Shown in pieces: positions 5,751 to 7,277 of a DNA stretch of 7,277 nt. Below the pieces are notes generated by a model. That model worked only from the letters and a program-made list of their open reading frames with translations. It searched no databases and was not told the DNA's origin. The stretch lies in assembly GCA_027364815.1 (NCBI GenBank), contig DAHXOQ010000144.1, positions 1 to 7,277 on the forward strand, read 5' to 3'. The stretch comes from Acidobacteriaceae bacterium. GTDB lineage: Bacteria > Acidobacteriota > Terriglobia > Terriglobales > Acidobacteriaceae. Every line of letters starts with the position of its first letter. Position 1 is the stretch's first letter. The position numbers and the translations under genes were made by a program.

Positions 5751-7052
5751 ATGGAAAACCTCGAAGTAGCCCAGTCGGCTGAACTCCTCAACCGCCTCCG
5801 CGAGATGGCCGAACGCCTCCGCGCCAAAGACGCAGAGACCGCCGAATATCCGAAAAAAAAACGCCGCAGCGCCGTCGTCACCACATCCCGTGCAGATTAC
5901 AGCCACCTCTACTGGCCACTTCGCGAACTCGCCGCCAACCCCAAAATCGAACTCGGCCTCTTCACTCTCGGCTCTCACCACTCCCCCGAATTCGGCCACA
6001 CCATCCGTGAAATCGAACGCGATGGTTTCCCCATCATCGCCCGCATCGAGTGCCTCCTCAGCTCCGATTCCGACACCGGAATGGCCAAGACCATCGGCCT
6101 CGCCACACTTGGCCTCGCCGACGCGCTCACCGCCTGGCGCCCCGACCTCCTGCTCCTCATCGCTGACCGCTACGAGATGCTCGCGCCCGCCTCCGTCGCA
6201 CTCGCCCTCCGCATCCCCATCGCCCACATTGAAGGCGGCGAAATCTCGCAGGGAGCCATCGACGACGCCGTTCGCAACGCCCTCACCAAGCTCGCTCACA
6301 TCCACTTCACATCCACTGAAACCGCCCGCCGCCGCGTCATCGCCATGGGTGAAGAACCCTGGCGCGTCCATCACGCCGGCGCTCCCTCACTCGACCACAT
6401 CACCCGTTCCACTCTCCTCTCCCACGCTGAACTCGAATCCCATCTCACCAATCTCGCCGGCCACGCAATCAAAATCCAGCGCCCGACAATCCTCGTCGCC
6501 TTCCACCCCGCCACCATCCTCGCCAACACAACTTCAGAAGCCGGCGAATTCTTCGCCGCACTTGACGCCCTCGATCCCAAAATCCAACTCCTCTTCGTCT
6601 ACCCCAACTCCGACGCCGGCAGCCGCTCCCTCATCGATCGCACCACCGCCCTTAAAAAATCACGTCCCAACACCGATATCTTCCTCAACCTCCCTCCCAT
6701 CACTTACTGGTCACTCATGGCTCGCGTCGACGCAATGCTCGGCAACTCCTCCAGCGGAATCATGGAAGCCGCTTCCTTCGCCCTCCCCGTCGTCAACGTC
6801 GGAATGCGTCAGCTGGGCAGGGAACGCGCTCCCAACATCATCGACACCCCACCAATCCGCGCCGAAATTCTCTCCGCCATCCAAAAATCTCTCTCCCCAA
6901 AATTCCGCACTACCCTCAACGGAATGGAAAACCCATACGGCAACGGCACCGCCGCTGTAAAAATTTCTGAACTCCTTTCCACCGTCAACCTCGACAATCT
7001 CCTCATCAAAGCTCCCACTCCACTCCCATCCAAACCTGAGGCCAACTCGTAA
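5751..7052 (+). CDS. neuC: UDP-N-acetylglucosamine 2-epimerase, hydrolysing type (NeuC/LegG family)
   Basis: Enzymes of this family cleave and epimerise a nucleotide-linked N-acetylhexosamine (UDP-GlcNAc for NeuC, a diacetylbacillosamine nucleotide for LegG) to the free manno-configured sugar that feeds sialic or legionaminic acid synthesis. Counting from the in-frame GTG at 5736, SRADYSHLYWPL is at 51-62, ADRYEMLAPA at 143-152 (usually GDRYE), IAHIEGGEI at 162-170, AIDDAVRNALTKLAH next, then GEEPWRVHHAGAPSLD at 205-220. Further on come YPNSDAG and the nucleotide-binding stretch MLGNSSSGIMEA. All are hallmarks of the family, and the acidic and His residues expected in the active site are present. 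The usual protein starts a few residues before SRADY. Here about 40 extra charged, helical residues precede it, ending in KKKRR on a nine-A run. The ATG at 5751 is preferred, giving 433 aa; GTG 5736 would give 438. Neither has a clear ribosome site. Substrate is not decidable from sequence. The gene is followed directly by an aminotransferase. Confidence 0.87.
   Translation: MENLEVAQSAELLNRLREMAERLRAKDAETAEYPKKKRRSAVVTTSRADYSHLYWPLRELAANPKIELGLFTLGSHHSPEFGHTIREIERDGFPIIARIECLLSSDSDTGMAKTIGLATLGLADALTAWRPDLLLLIADRYEMLAPASVALALRIPIAHIEGGEISQGAIDDAVRNALTKLAHIHFTSTETARRRVIAMGEEPWRVHHAGAPSLDHITRSTLLSHAELESHLTNLAGHAIKIQRPTILVAFHPATILANTTSEAGEFFAALDALDPKIQLLFVYPNSDAGSRSLIDRTTALKKSRPNTDIFLNLPPITYWSLMARVDAMLGNSSSGIMEAASFALPVVNVGMRQLGRERAPNIIDTPPIRAEILSAIQKSLSPKFRTTLNGMENPYGNGTAAVKISELLSTVNLDNLLIKAPTPLPSKPEANS
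5853..5861 (+). other. Nine-adenine run at the junction of extension and catalytic domain
   Basis: Nine consecutive A bases encode Lys40-Lys42 (numbered from GTG 5736) in a gene that otherwise strongly prefers C-ending codons. The run lies just before the conserved SRADYS start of the epimerase domain. Runs of this length are prone to replication slippage and transcriptional slippage; a one-base change would put the whole catalytic domain out of frame. No start codon in frame lies between the run and SRADYS. Confidence 0.6.
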
Positions 7053-7277
7053 TGTCACTCGCAAACTCCGAAAAAATCCCGCTCTCATCCCCCGACATAG
7101 GTGACGCCGAGCGCGCCGCCGTACTGCGCGTCCTCTCCGGCCCGCAACTCTGCATCGGCCCGGAAATGCACGCCTTCGAGCGCGAATTCGCCGCCCGCAT
7201 CGGTGTTGAAGATGCCATCACTGTCTCCAGCGGTACCGCCGCCCTCCATCTTGCCCTCCTCGCCCTCGGCATCGGCC
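7052..7277 (+). CDS. DegT/DnrJ/EryC1/StrS-family sugar aminotransferase, N-terminal part only
   Basis: Seventy-five codons are visible before the window ends. The protein begins MSLANSEKIPLSSPDIGDAE and continues with LSGPQLCIGPEMHAFEREFAARIGV, written here in parts: the IGPEM and FEREFAARIG segments are the usual N-terminal arm of this family. SSGTAALHLALLALGIG at the end is the family's phosphate-anchoring SGTAAL region for the PLP cofactor. The catalytic Lys lies beyond the edge. These enzymes transfer an amino group from glutamate to a keto-sugar nucleotide. The start overlaps the epimerase stop by one base (TAATG), with GAGG about ten bases upstream, so the two are translationally coupled. 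Next to a NeuC-type enzyme it could be the LegC/PglE-type step in legionaminic acid or bacillosamine synthesis, but other amino-sugar pathways fit too. Confidence 0.88.
   Translation, partial: MSLANSEKIPLSSPDIGDAERAAVLRVLSGPQLCIGPEMHAFEREFAARIGVEDAITVSSGTAALHLALLALGIG

Noticed and set aside
5688..6374. 228-codon minus-strand open frame
   Set aside because: It is antisense to the epimerase, and its Gly/Glu/Asp-rich product mirrors the C-ending codons of that gene. There is no family motif.
5890..6960. 356-codon plus-strand open frame overlapping the epimerase
   Set aside because: It is a Ser/Pro/Thr-rich shifted frame of a gene with clear NeuC motifs, so it is a by-product of codon bias.
1..7277. 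CRISPR array, insertion sequence, retron or defence-system genes
   Set aside because: There are no regularly spaced short repeats, no transposase or reverse transcriptase motifs and no terminal inverted repeats. The roughly 972-bp periodicity is gene duplication.

Overview
The window reads like a chromosomal segment of a GC-rich, Gram-negative-type bacterium. An Acidobacteriota member (Terriglobia-like) fits best. This placement is an inference from the mix of families: a long exported TPR/FG-GAP/ASPIC-UnbV protein, and single-pass membrane proteins carrying a conserved HAPHESxHTWKD motif just before the membrane segment. No rRNA, tRNA, CRISPR array, insertion sequence or phage gene was seen.

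Layout. Positions 1-2315 (minus strand, 3' end cut by the window edge) hold a large secreted protein: signal peptide, about five TPR units, five calcium-loop FG-GAP/VCBS repeats, an ASPIC/UnbV domain and a further C-terminal region. Positions 2316-2574 hold no gene, only a possible promoter and a 7-bp dyad ahead of that gene. Positions 2575-5616 (minus strand) are a close-packed array, transcribed from 5616 towards 2575, of three full-length paralogous membrane proteins (313, 313 and 317 aa) and then a 41-codon acidic ORF that looks like a fourth member cut off before its membrane segment. The copies repeat about every 972 bp and share a 42-bp block identical in all three. I do not recognise a function for this family.

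Positions 5617-5750 form a divergent intergenic stretch with a plausible promoter for the array and a weaker one for the rightward genes. Positions 5751-7052 (plus strand) encode a NeuC/LegG-type UDP-sugar 2-epimerase with an unusual N-terminal extension of about 40 residues that ends at a run of nine adenines. A DegT/DnrJ/EryC1/StrS-family aminotransferase overlaps its stop codon by one base and runs off the right edge. This pair marks the start of an amino-sugar operon, probably for nonulosonic acid or another surface glycan.

How the parts relate. The rightward genes make cytoplasmic sugar-nucleotide precursors. The leftward array encodes membrane-anchored proteins and the far-left gene an exported repeat protein, so the window is biased towards the cell envelope, but no direct functional link between the blocks can be shown. 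The most novel element is the tandem paralog array with its invariant 42-bp core and its truncated fourth cistron.
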